A stretch of 64,000 bases of DNA. Source: Marivivens sp. Its GTDB lineage: Bacteria; Pseudomonadota; Alphaproteobacteria; Rhodobacterales; Rhodobacteraceae. The translations under genes were made by a program, and so were the position numbers. The notes beneath the pieces were generated by a model. It was given only the letters and a program-made list of their open reading frames with translations. It had not been told where the DNA came from and made no database searches. The stretch lies in NCBI GenBank assembly GCA_024642115.1, contig JAHEBU010000009.1, positions 62,001 through 126,000 on the forward strand, written 5' to 3'. This document shows positions 56,235 through 64,000 of the stretch, one piece after another. The first letter of the stretch is position 1; each line of letters starts with the position of its first letter.

Positions 56235-57121
56235 TCCCCGGACAGCTTGCGCAGCAAATCGTCGAGTTGTTCCAGATCGCGATACTCGATGATCAGACTT
56301 CCTCCGGACTGGCCCTCCGGATGATTGATGCTGACCCGCATCCCCAACTGGGCGGCCATTTCCTGTTCCAGAACAATGGTATCGGCATCTTTGCGCACGG
56401 ACGACCGTGGTTTTCTCTGACCAGGTTTGGCAGGTTTGCGCACTAACGCCTCGGTCGCCCGAACTGACAGTCCACCCGCCATGATCTTTTTCGCCAAATC
56501 CAATGCATCATCGTGTCCCACAAGAGCGCGAGCGTGTCCGGCAGTCAGTTTGCCCTCGGTCAGGTAAGTTTGAACAGCATCCGGCAAGGTCAAAAGCCGC
56601 AGGAGGTTTGCGATATGACTGCGGCTTTTGCCCAAGGCCTCGGCTACTTGATCCTGCGTGTGACCAAAGGTTTCCATCAATTGACGGTAACCAGTTGCCT
56701 CATCCACGGGATTCAGGTCCGCCCGCTGAATATTTTCGATAATCGCGACCTCAAGGACCTCGGTATCATCGAAATTCCGAACAAGAACAGGAACTTCATG
56801 AAGTTGGGCAATCTGCGCAGCCCGCCACCGGCGTTCACCCGCAACAATTTCAAAGACTGTAGGATCAGCCGGATCAGGACGCACGATAAGAGGCTGAATT
56901 ATCCCCTTGGCGCTGATAGACGCAGCCAATTCCGAAAGCTGGTCGGGATCAAAGGATCGTCTTGGCTGCTTGGGATTAGGCCGAAGCCTCTCGATCGGGA
57001 GGAGTTGATCCGGCTTGCGCTGGGTGTCCTGGGTCGCGTTCGACGAAGGGTTTGCCACATCAGACATCAGGGCAGACAGGCCACGCCCCAATCCTCTGGC
57101 TTTGTTCGGTTTTTCAGCCAT
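56231..57121 (-). CDS. parB: Chromosome partitioning protein ParB
   Basis: CTPase and DNA-clamp protein that binds parS. N-terminal ParA-contact motif RGLGRGLSALM, CTP-binding/GxRR motif VAGERRWRAAQ, ENIQRADLNPVDEA, and helix-turn-helix DQVAEALGKSRSHIANLLRLL. 296 residues, 10 bp after parA. Two parS sites lie in rsmG and mnmG just upstream. Confidence 0.97.
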   Translation of the reverse strand: MAEKPNKARGLGRGLSALMSDVANPSSNATQDTQRKPDQLLPIERLRPNPKQPRRSFDPDQLSELAASISAKGIIQPLIVRPDPADPTVFEIVAGERRWRAAQIAQLHEVPVLVRNFDDTEVLEVAIIENIQRADLNPVDEATGYRQLMETFGHTQDQVAEALGKSRSHIANLLRLLTLPDAVQTYLTEGKLTAGHARALVGHDDALDLAKKIMAGGLSVRATEALVRKPAKPGQRKPRSSVRKDADTIVLEQEMAAQLGMRVSINHPEGQSGGSLIIEYRDLEQLDDLLRKLSGD

Positions 57122-57131
57122 ATCGCTCTCC

Positions 57132-57929
57132 TCAGGTCGGGCGGGACATCAATTCTTTGGCCAGGTCCCGATACGCCGCGCTGCCTTTTGACAACCCGTC
57201 ATACTCCAGGACGGACATGGCAAATGACGGGGCTTCACTCAGCCGGACATTGCGAGGAATCACCGTCTTGAACACCAAAGATCCAAGATTTTGCCGGGCG
57301 TCCGCCTCGACCTGGGTGGACAGATTGTTGCGTCTGTCAAACATCGTCAAAACAACGCCTTCAATTCGCAAATCAGGATTTGCCGCCTCCCGAACATCCC
57401 GAACGGTCAGCATCAATTGAGACAGCCCTTCCAAGGCGAAAAATTCGCTTTGCAACGGCACCAGAACAGAATCTGCGGCCACCATCGCATTGACGGTCAA
57501 AATGTTGAGGGACGGCGGGCAATCAATCACGATGTAGTCAAAGGCAAACGCCTCCATCGAGGGTTGACGTAAGGCATCGTGGAGCAGAAAGCTTCTTTTT
57601 TCGTTCGATATCAATTCGATATCTGCCGAACTGAGGTCGGTTGTGGCCGGAACGACTGATAGACCCTCGATATGTGTCATCTGAATGGTATCTTGCAGCG
57701 TCGATTCGCCAACCATCAGATCATATGCCGTCACAGCGCGCTGGCGCCCCTCGATACCCAATCCAGTCGACGCATTTCCCTGAGGATCAAGATCGACAAC
57801 CAGAACCCGCTTTCCAACCTCGGCCAAAGCTGCTGACAAGTTTATCGCTGTCGTCGTCTTGCCAACGCCCCCTTTCTGGTTTGCGACGGCGATGATCTTG
57901 GGCTGGGCGAGGTGAATCAGATCAGGCAC
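57132..57929 (-). CDS. parA: Chromosome partitioning ATPase ParA
   Basis: Deviant Walker A ATPase: NQKGGVGKTTTAINLS at about residues 17-32, with VVDLDPQGNAS following. GTG 57929 is chosen (265 residues) because AAGGAC lies 8 bases upstream; TTG at 57935 and TTG at 57947 are alternatives, with no better site. Overlaps rsmG by 8 bp. Confidence 0.94.
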   Translation of the reverse strand: MPDLIHLAQPKIIAVANQKGGVGKTTTAINLSAALAEVGKRVLVVDLDPQGNASTGLGIEGRQRAVTAYDLMVGESTLQDTIQMTHIEGLSVVPATTDLSSADIELISNEKRSFLLHDALRQPSMEAFAFDYIVIDCPPSLNILTVNAMVAADSVLVPLQSEFFALEGLSQLMLTVRDVREAANPDLRIEGVVLTMFDRRNNLSTQVEADARQNLGSLVFKTVIPRNVRLSEAPSFAMSVLEYDGLSKGSAAYRDLAKELMSRPT

Positions 57930-58539
57930 GGGCAAGTCCTTGAACAATCAGAATGACAGCGTCGTCTTCGGTCATACTTGGCGCAGTCCGCAGGTCAAAG
58001 TGCCAATCGCGCTTTGCGGCATCAATCTCGTCCAATCCGGTTCTTCCTTTTGGGAAAATCATCATGCCCCCTGCCGACAGATGCCTTGCGCTCAACACGA
58101 GAAGTTCAGAAAACGACGCAAGAGCTCGCGCCGAAATGACATCAGCGGTCTGGGAGGGAACAGATTCAATCCGATCGCTGAGAACTGTGGCATTGAGGTG
58201 AAACATTCGGATTGCCGTTCTCAGAAAGGTCGCCTTTCTCTGATCGCTTTCCACAAATGTAAATCGTGCATCCGGATGAGAAGACTGCGCCAGAATGGCC
58301 AACACAATTCCTGGAAAGCCGCCGCCGCTTCCCAGATCCATCCAATGCGTGATGTGGGCGGGGGCAAATTGTAAAAGTTGCGCTGAATCAACTGTATGGC
58401 GGGTACGTATATCGGCAACGGTAGAGGCCGAAATCAGGTTGATCTTTTTGGTCCATTTCAGGACCAGCGCTTCAAACGCAGACAGTTGATCGAGTGTTTC
58501 ACGTGAAACAACGACACCGCCGATGCTGGCGTCCATCAT
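57922..58539 (-). CDS. rsmG: 16S rRNA (guanine527-N7) methyltransferase
   Basis: RsmG/GidB: SAM-binding [14 protein letters not shown] and KGRTGLDEI. 205 residues from ATG 58539 ([19 protein letters not shown]). The VSRET codons near residue 11 hold a perfect parS site, so they do two jobs. It overlaps mnmG by 4 bp. Confidence 0.95.
   Translation of the reverse strand: MMDASIGGVVVSRETLDQLSAFEALVLKWTKKINLISASTVADIRTRHTVDSAQLLQFAPAHITHWMDLGSGGGFPGIVLAILAQSSHPDARFTFVESDQRKATFLRTAIRMFHLNATVLSDRIESVPSQTADVISARALASFSELLVLSARHLSAGGMMIFPKGRTGLDEIDAAKRDWHFDLRTAPSMTEDDAVILIVQGLARA
58495..58510. promoter_or_regulatory. parS site inside rsmG
   Basis: TGTTTCACGTGAAACA, a perfect 16-bp palindrome equal to the B. 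subtilis-type parS consensus. It encodes VSRET in rsmG. Confidence 0.93.
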
Positions 58540-60404
58540 GCGATTTTGGCCCGATCCTGGCCTCTCAATCGGGACAGCAACAACAAAAGCGCCGCCGGGG
58601 TCATCCCTTCAATCCGAGACGCATGAGCGATAGATGACGGGCGAACACGGCTCAACTTTGTTGCCAATTCCGTCGAAAGCCCAGCAATGCTGGCAAAGTC
58701 CAAGTCGGACGGGATCAGGTGGTTTTCGTCCCGCTGAAGCGCCTCTACGTCCCTCGATTGCCGATCAATATACCGGGAATAGAGCGCGTCCCGCTTGATC
58801 TGAACTCCGATCTCGGGCTCGATGGAATGCAGATCGGGGCAAACCGTCACAAGATGTTGGAACTCCACATCAATCAGGGCCAAGGCATCCAAACATGTGC
58901 GGGTTTCACCGTCAGGATTGATGTTGATGCCAAGCGCTGACAGCGTTCTTGCAGTTACCTTTTTGGCGGCCAGTTCCCTAGTCGCCGTCTTGATGGCCGC
59001 CATTTTGCGGGAATGGCTATTCCACCGGCTATCACCGACACACCCAAGGACGCGCCCCATCTCTGTCAGACGTTGGTCCGCATTGTCCGCCCGAAGCGAT
59101 AGTCTGAACTCCGCTCTTGATGTGAACATCCGGTACGGTTCGCTGACGCCACGGGTGATCAGATCGTCAATCATCACGCCGATATAGGAGGTAATCCGAC
59201 TGAATTGAACCTCGTCAGCATCAGCCGCAAACCGGGCGGCATTCAGCCCCGCGACAAGTCCCTGCGCGGCGGCCTCTTCGTAACCGGTTGTTCCGTTGAT
59301 CTGACCGGCTAAAAATAACCCACCCACGTCCCGAAGTTGCAAAGACGGCCCCAGCGCCCGGGGATCGACGTAGTCATATTCGATCGCATAGCCGGGTTGC
59401 AGGATCGTCGCCGATTCCAGACCCTTGATCGAATGAACATATTCGTTCTGCACGTCTGCCGGCAACGAGGTCGAAATTCCGTTGGGATAGACTGTGCTAT
59501 CGTCCATCCCCTCGGGCTCCAGAAAAATCTGATGCGAAGACTTATCCGAGAACCGAACAATCTTGTCCTCGATCGACGGACAGTAACGCGGCCCGATTCC
59601 CTCGATATGGCCACCATACATGGCAGAACGATTCAGGTTATTTCGAATGATCTCATGAGTCGCCTCATTCGTGTGAGTGATTCCGCACGAAATCTGTGGC
59701 GCTACCACGCCGGTCGACAAAAAGGAAAACAGCGTCGGATCGTCATCGCCAGGTTGCGATTCCAGGATTGACCAATCAATGGTTCGGCCATCAAGCCGCG
59801 GGGGTGTTCCGGTTTTCAATCGGCCCAAGGGCAGCCCGAAATCGGCCAAGCGCTCTGCCAACCGGATCGACGCGTTCTCGCCCACCCGACCGCCCGAGTG
59901 CGAGACATCGCCAACATGGATGAGGCCCCGCAGGAACGTCCCTGTGGTCAGAATGACGGCGCGACAGGTCAAGGTTGATCCGTCAGCAACCACAACGCCC
60001 CTGACATTGCGGCCGTCCATGACCAGATCAACCACCTCACCCTCAAAAATCGCAAGGCCGTCGCGGGTTGCCAACTCATGCTGCATGGCCTCGCGGTAGC
60101 GTTTGCGATCCGCTTGGGCACGCGGACCTTGGACAGCGGGACCCTTTTTGCGGTTCAAAAGTCGGAACTGGATACCTGCGATATCCGCGACGCGACCCAT
60201 AACCCCGTCCATCGCATCAATCTCGCGCACCAGATGACCTTTGCCCAGCCCGCCAATGGCCGGATTGCAGGACATGACCCCAATGCCACTCTTCTTGAGT
60301 GTGACGAGTGCGGTCTTGGAACCCATCCGCGCCGACGCGTGGGCTGCCTCGCTTCCCGCGTGGCCACCGCCAATAACGACAACATCGAAGTCAGTATGTT
60401 TCAC
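58536..60404 (-). CDS. mnmG: tRNA uridine 5-carboxymethylaminomethyl modification enzyme MnmG
   Basis: FAD enzyme (GidA) that modifies the wobble U34 with Mnm[18 protein letters not shown] near the N-terminus; [16 protein letters not shown]-like [14 protein letters not shown]. The start is chosen as GTG 60404 (622 residues), 8 bases after AGGAG; GTG 60413 and ATG 60431 are alternatives. The start region overlays a parS site. It follows mnmE. Confidence 0.94.
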   Translation of the reverse strand: MKHTDFDVVVIGGGHAGSEAAHASARMGSKTALVTLKKSGIGVMSCNPAIGGLGKGHLVREIDAMDGVMGRVADIAGIQFRLLNRKKGPAVQGPRAQADRKRYREAMQHELATRDGLAIFEGEVVDLVMDGRNVRGVVVADGSTLTCRAVILTTGTFLRGLIHVGDVSHSGGRVGENASIRLAERLADFGLPLGRLKTGTPPRLDGRTIDWSILESQPGDDDPTLFSFLSTGVVAPQISCGITHTNEATHEIIRNNLNRSAMYGGHIEGIGPRYCPSIEDKIVRFSDKSSHQIFLEPEGMDDSTVYPNGISTSLPADVQNEYVHSIKGLESATILQPGYAIEYDYVDPRALGPSLQLRDVGGLFLAGQINGTTGYEEAAAQGLVAGLNAARFAADADEVQFSRITSYIGVMIDDLITRGVSEPYRMFTSRAEFRLSLRADNADQRLTEMGRVLGCVGDSRWNSHSRKMAAIKTATRELAAKKVTARTLSALGININPDGETRTCLDALALIDVEFQHLVTVCPDLHSIEPEIGVQIKRDALYSRYIDRQSRDVEALQRDENHLIPSDLDFASIAGLSTELATKLSRVRPSSIAHASRIEGMTPAALLLLLSRLRGQDRAKIA

Positions 60405-60412
60405 GTGAAACA
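60397..60412. promoter_or_regulatory. parS site at the mnmG start
   Basis: TGTTTCACGTGAAACA, a perfect parS. It overlaps the mnmG start codons (the FHVKH reading). It lies 1.9 kb from the rsmG site, giving two sites for ParB loading. Confidence 0.93.
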
Positions 60413-60415
60413 CTC

Positions 60416-61693
60416 CTATTTGCCGATGCAAAAGCTGGCAAAAATTTCACCAAGAACGGCTTCCACATCCACCCTGCCGACAAGCGAGTCAACTGCACGA
60501 ATGGCGCTTCGCAATTCTTCAGCCAAAAGGTCGGCAGGAAGCCCATCTTCCATCCCTCGAATCGCCACTTCAAGATAGCTGACACCGCGCAATAGCGCGA
60601 CCCGATGACGTTCCCGCATGGCCACACCAGCGGTTGCAGTCCTGCGCCCCAACTCGGCCGAAACGGCGCGGATCAAATCGTCCAGGCCATCTCCCGTCCG
60701 ACCGGAAATGCCAATCCCGTCGAAGGGATAGAGATCGGCCTTGGCCCCAACGATCAGGTCCCCTTGTACCAGATCAAGGGCAGGCTTTTCACCAGGTAAC
60801 AACATGTAGATGCGAAGGTCGGCATCCCGGGCTCGGGATCTGGCCCGCTCGATCCCGATGGATTCCACGATATCAGCCGAGTCCCGCAGACCAGCGGTAT
60901 CGAGCAAGGTCACCGGCAGGCCGTCCATGTCCATCCTGACCTCGATCACATCCCGGGTTGTTCCGGCCACTTCTGACGTAATCGCTGCATCGCGACCTGC
61001 TAACCTGTTGAGAAGGGTTGATTTTCCGACATTCGGCGCGCCAACGATCGCCACCTCGAACCCCGACCGGATTCGCTCGGCAATCTGGGCGCCGTTGGCT
61101 TCGGTCCTCATTTCGTCAGCCACTTGGGACAAAAGAACAAACACCTCGGGGAACACGTCAACAGGCACATCTTCGTCGGCAAAGTCTATCGTTGCCTCGA
61201 CCAACGCCGCCGCCCGTATCAGCCGCGCCCGCCAAAGATCAGCAAGATCACCCAGCGCGCCAGAGAATACCCGCATGGCCTGTCGGTGCTGCGCTTCGGT
61301 CTCGGCGTCGATGACGTCGGCCAGACCCTCGACCTGTGCGAGATCCAACCGCCCCGCCTCGAGCGCGCGACGAGTAAATTCGCCGGCCTCTGCCATCCGC
61401 AGATCGGGGTCGTCCCCCAACACGCGCAGCACCACGTCCACAACGGCAGGACTGCCGTGCAGGTGAAGTTCGATGACTTCATCCCCTGTAAAGCTTTTGC
61501 CTGCGGGAAAGTTTAGGACCAACGCCTCGTCCAGCAGATTGCCCTGCCGATCACGAATTTGCCTGACGCCGCGCACGTTTGGTACGGATGACATGAAGCG
61601 GCCCGCAGCCGTCCGCGCCAGTGGCCCAGACAGCCGGACCACGGCAAGACCGGCCTTACCCCGCGCCGTGGCTAGGGCATAAATCGTATCCAT
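60416..61693 (-). CDS. mnmE: tRNA modification GTPase MnmE
   Basis: Partner of MnmG. N-terminal folate-binding-like domain starting [20 protein letters not shown]; GTPase motif [16 protein letters not shown] near residue 220; terminal FCIGK (catalytic Cys) is conserved. 425 residues; its stop is 4 bp before the mnmG start region. Confidence 0.97.
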   Translation of the reverse strand: MDTIYALATARGKAGLAVVRLSGPLARTAAGRFMSSVPNVRGVRQIRDRQGNLLDEALVLNFPAGKSFTGDEVIELHLHGSPAVVDVVLRVLGDDPDLRMAEAGEFTRRALEAGRLDLAQVEGLADVIDAETEAQHRQAMRVFSGALGDLADLWRARLIRAAALVEATIDFADEDVPVDVFPEVFVLLSQVADEMRTEANGAQIAERIRSGFEVAIVGAPNVGKSTLLNRLAGRDAAITSEVAGTTRDVIEVRMDMDGLPVTLLDTAGLRDSADIVESIGIERARSRARDADLRIYMLLPGEKPALDLVQGDLIVGAKADLYPFDGIGISGRTGDGLDDLIRAVSAELGRRTATAGVAMRERHRVALLRGVSYLEVAIRGMEDGLPADLLAEELRSAIRAVDSLVGRVDVEAVLGEIFASFCIGK

Positions 61694-61714
61694 GCCTCAC
61701 CCCTCCAGAAAGGA

Positions 61715-62989
61715 TCAGGTGTTCATCGAGTCGAAGAAGTCCGAGTTTGTCTTGGTCTGCTTTAGCTTGGAAATCAGGAATTCGATGGCATCCGTCGTTC
61801 CCATCGGATTCAGGATTCGACGCAGAACATAGGTCTTTTGCAGATCGACCTTGTCCACCAGAAGGTCCTCTTTTCGGGTACCGGATTTGAGGATGTCCAT
61901 GGCCGGGAACACGCGCTTGTCCGCGACCTTGCGATCCAGCACGATTTCCGAGTTACCGGTGCCTTTGAATTCTTCAAAGATCACCTCGTCCATGCGGCTT
62001 CCGGTGTCGATCAGGGCGGTGGCGATAATGGTCAGCGACCCGCCTTCTTCGATGTTTCGCGCCGCCCCAAAGAACCGCTTGGGCCGTTGCAGGGCGTTGG
62101 CGTCCACGCCGCCGGTCAGCACCTTGCCCGAAGACGGAACAGTCGTGTTAAAAGCCCGACCAAGGCGGGTGATGGAATCGAGCAGGATCACCACGTCGCG
62201 TTTATGTTCAACCAGACGCTTGGCCTTTTCGATGACCATTTCGGCCACGGCGACGTGCCGGGTGGCAGGTTCGTCAAAGGTGGACGAAACGACCTCGCCT
62301 TTCACAGACCGCTGCATGTCCGTGACTTCTTCGGGCCGTTCGTCGATCAACAGCACGATCAGGTAACATTCGGGGTGATTGGTCGCGATCGAATGGGCGA
62401 TGTTCTGCAACAGAACTGTCTTACCCGTCCGCGGTGGCGCCACGATCAGTCCGCGCTGGCCTTTGCCGATCGGGGCCACAAGGTCGATGATCCGGGCCGA
62501 ACGATCCTTGATCGTCGGGTCGTCCTCGATCTCCATCTTGAGGCGTTCATCGGGGTAAAGCGGGGTGAGGTTATCGAACGCGACCTTATGCCGGGCCTTT
62601 TCCGGGTCCTCGAAGTTGATCGATTCAACCGAGGTCAATGCAAAATACCGTTCGTTGTCGTTCGGTTCCTTGATGACGCCTTCGACGGTGTCCCCGGTTC
62701 GCAGGGCATACTGCCGGATCATCTCTGGCGAGACATAAATGTCATCGGGGCCGGGCAAGTAGTTGGCCGAGGGGCTGCGCAGAAAGCCAAAGCCGTCTTG
62801 AAGGACCTCTAGCACACCGTCGCCGCCAATGACCCATTCGTCATCTGCCCGTTCGCGCAGAATGGCAAACATCATGTCGCCCTTGCGCATGGTCGATGCG
62901 TTTTCGATTTCTAGCTCTTCGGCAAGCGACAACAGATCCTTGGGGCTTTGCGCCTTGAGATCAGCAAGGTTCAGACGGTGTTCGGACAT
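61715..62989 (-). CDS. rho: Transcription termination factor Rho
   Basis: Hexameric RNA helicase. RNA-binding domain with [18 protein letters not shown], Walker [16 protein letters not shown] and the arginine-finger region. 424 residues from ATG 62989 ([12 protein letters not shown]). The extension to 63025 has no site. 21 bp before mnmE; likely independent but readable together. Confidence 0.97.
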   Translation of the reverse strand: MSEHRLNLADLKAQSPKDLLSLAEELEIENASTMRKGDMMFAILRERADDEWVIGGDGVLEVLQDGFGFLRSPSANYLPGPDDIYVSPEMIRQYALRTGDTVEGVIKEPNDNERYFALTSVESINFEDPEKARHKVAFDNLTPLYPDERLKMEIEDDPTIKDRSARIIDLVAPIGKGQRGLIVAPPRTGKTVLLQNIAHSIATNHPECYLIVLLIDERPEEVTDMQRSVKGEVVSSTFDEPATRHVAVAEMVIEKAKRLVEHKRDVVILLDSITRLGRAFNTTVPSSGKVLTGGVDANALQRPKRFFGAARNIEEGGSLTIIATALIDTGSRMDEVIFEEFKGTGNSEIVLDRKVADKRVFPAMDILKSGTRKEDLLVDKVDLQKTYVLRRILNPMGTTDAIEFLISKLKQTKTNSDFFDSMNT

Positions 62990-63103
62990 ATGTGGTTCCT
63001 GATGCAGGACCTTATGGGTCCGCATGACGGTCGATGGACTGGAAACTCCCTAGCCGGACGGCCGGGCAGCGGCACACATATGCGCCGACGCCAGACAAGT
63101 CAA
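62990..63103. promoter_or_regulatory. Spacer between hemJ and rho
   Basis: 114 bp upstream of rho, with no gene or clear motif. It should hold the rho promoter or a leader. Confidence 0.3.
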
Positions 63104-63553
63104 TCAGAACGGTCTGACGATGACCATGAACACGATGACGAACATCAGAACGGTCGGTACTTCGTTCATCAGGCGATAGGTCCGGCCGCTGCGTGTATTC
63201 GCGCCCGCGGCAAAATCCTTGCGTCGCGCCGCCAGCCATCCGTGCATTCCGGTCATCCCGATGACGGCTGCAAGCTTGATCCAGGACCAGGCCTGTCCCC
63301 AGTCGAACATACCCATTCCGATCAGGATCAGGCCAAAGATCCAAGTCGCGATCATCGCCGGGGTCATGATGACCTTGAGCAACTTTTGTTCCATCACCTG
63401 AAACGTGGCATCTAGTTCGGACCCCACCGCGGCCCGTTCGGCGTGATACACGTAAAGCCGGGGAAGATAGAACATCCCCGCCATCCAAGAGATGACGGAG
63501 ATCACATGCAGCGCCTTGATCCACGGATACAGTGTCATCACGAAAGCGGGCAT
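63104..63553 (-). CDS. hemJ: Protoporphyrinogen oxidase HemJ
   Basis: A 149-residue four-helix membrane protein of the HemJ/UPF0093 (CopD-like) family that oxidises protoporphyrinogen IX to protoporphyrin IX. His and other conserved residues are in LHVISVISWMAGMFYLPRLYVYH near the start, and MEQKLLKVIMTPAM follows. ATG 63553. It borders the origin region. Confidence 0.93.
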   Translation of the reverse strand: MPAFVMTLYPWIKALHVISVISWMAGMFYLPRLYVYHAERAAVGSELDATFQVMEQKLLKVIMTPAMIATWIFGLILIGMGMFDWGQAWSWIKLAAVIGMTGMHGWLAARRKDFAAGANTRSGRTYRLMNEVPTVLMFVIVFMVIVRPF

Positions 63554-63953
63554 GAGGCATCCTTTCTGTCTCGGCTCTTCCTTAATCTTAAATATTTATA
63601 AAAGAAAAGATGATGATGAAGGGGTCGTGGATAAGTCGCAGTTCTTAGGTTACCCGCAGAGTTATCCGCAGGGGCGATTCTCTGTCCAAGTCAGTGTATG
63701 ACGGATTCATGGAATAAAAGCATGTAATTTCATGACTTTAGGACTCGGAAATTTAGGCCGATCGTCAAAGTCTCCCCTTGACTCTTCAGTCAATGAAATT
63801 TCATCAACAGGGCGGAGTTATCCCAATTCACAAGGGATGGATTTTCTGAATGTGCAGCTTTACCCCCATCCTGACTGTCCGCCGGCGAAATCGCCTAAAC
63901 TGCCCACGAACTGCTGACAGTTGCCTCACAGGTCCGTCCCAAGGCTTATCCAC
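63554..63953. other. Probable chromosomal replication origin (oriC)
   Basis: 400 bp with no gene. An AT-rich stretch (63581-63620) lies next to hemJ. DnaA-box matches: CGTGGATAA (minus strand, 63626-63634), TTACCCGCA (63650-63658), TTATCCGCA (63662-63670), TTATCCCAA (63818-63826) and TTATCCACA (63946-63954, perfect). Four GANTC (CcrM) sites cluster at 63676-63784. The neighbours hemJ, rho, mnmE-mnmG-rsmG-parAB and maf are typical of alphaproteobacterial origins. Small reading frames here, such as that at 63732-63917, lack family features. Confidence 0.75.
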
Positions 63954-63954
63954 A
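63946..63954 (+). promoter_or_regulatory. Consensus DnaA box overlapping the maf start codon
   Basis: TTATCCACA, the consensus box, shares its last A with the maf ATG (63954-63956). DnaA binding there could regulate maf or belong to the origin array. Confidence 0.65.
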
Positions 63955-64000
63955 TGACTGAACGGCTCATCCTCGCGTCGGGGTCACAGATCAGGGCGAC
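63954..64000 (+). CDS. maf: Maf-family nucleotide pyrophosphatase (start only)
   Basis: The first 15 codons read MTERLILASGSQIRA, matching the LILASGSPxR N-terminus of the Maf family (septum-related nucleoside triphosphate pyrophosphatase). The rest lies beyond the window. No Shine-Dalgarno is visible ahead of the ATG, which joins a DnaA box. Confidence 0.8.
   Translation, partial: MTERLILASGSQIRA

Noticed and set aside
63581-63600. CtrA binding site TTAA-N7-TTAA in the origin
   Set aside because: TTAA repeats near 63582 and 63588 are spaced by 2 bases, not 7, so they do not fit the CtrA motif.
63732-63917. 61-codon plus-strand frame in the origin region
   Set aside because: No ribosome binding site or motif, and it spans DnaA-box and GANTC-rich sequence.

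Overview
The window is a stretch of alphaproteobacterial (Rhodobacteraceae) chromosome that carries a complete photosynthesis gene cluster (PGC) from about 6.4 to 52.0 kb, lying some 12 kb from what looks like the chromosomal replication origin (about 63.55-63.95 kb). It is GC-rich and almost fully coding, with many stop/start overlaps. Gene order is that of the Rhodobacter/Roseobacter group. A pufX gene replaces pufC downstream of pufM, which points to the Rhodobacter/Rhodobaca/Roseinatronobacter side of the family (inference). The only Mg-protoporphyrin ester cyclase gene seen is the O2-requiring acsF. No bchE, bchJ or puc genes are in the window, so the host is probably an aerobic anoxygenic phototroph making bacteriochlorophyll a, spheroidene/spheroidenone carotenoids and an LH1-RC core complex.

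Left flank (1-6.3 kb): a partial class IV aminotransferase, a secreted MsrA, a MaeB-type malic enzyme and MutS. PGC arm 1 (6.4-22.3 kb, minus strand): cycA, hemA, puhE, acsF, a small unknown gene, puhC, puhB, puhA, lhaA, bchM, bchL, bchH, bchB, bchN, bchF. This is one long superoperon for ALA supply, the Mg branch, the dark-operative protochlorophyllide reductase, reaction-centre H and assembly factors. Control centre (22.3-26.1 kb): PpsR sites, ppaA/aerR, ppsR and an orphan GAF histidine kinase. Next, on the plus strand, come bchG, a PucC-like transporter gene, bchP and idi. dxs follows on the minus strand.

PGC arm 2 (32.1-40.0 kb, minus strand): bchCXYZ-pufQBALMX. It is followed by the carotenoid block crtF-crtE / crtD-crtC / tspO-crtB-crtI / crtA, and then bchI-bchD-bchO. 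Twelve TGT-N12-ACA PpsR/CrtJ-type operators sit in the five regulatory intergenic regions (bchF/ppaA, before bchG, before bchC, crtE/crtD, crtI/crtA).

Right flank (52.0-64.0 kb): grpE-hrcA, rph-rdgB-hemW, parB-parA-rsmG-mnmG-mnmE, rho and hemJ. There are two perfect parS sites inside the starts of rsmG and mnmG. An AT-rich, DnaA-box-bearing oriC-like region and the start of maf end the window.

No insertion sequence, CRISPR array, tRNA or rRNA was recognised. I found no clearly new system. The most distinctive points are the PpsR operator arrays (including a triple array before bchC), the histidine kinase inserted between ppsR and bchG, the closeness of the PGC to oriC/parS, the crtD/crtC overlap without a nearby ATG, and the uncharacterised 98-residue gene between puhC and acsF.
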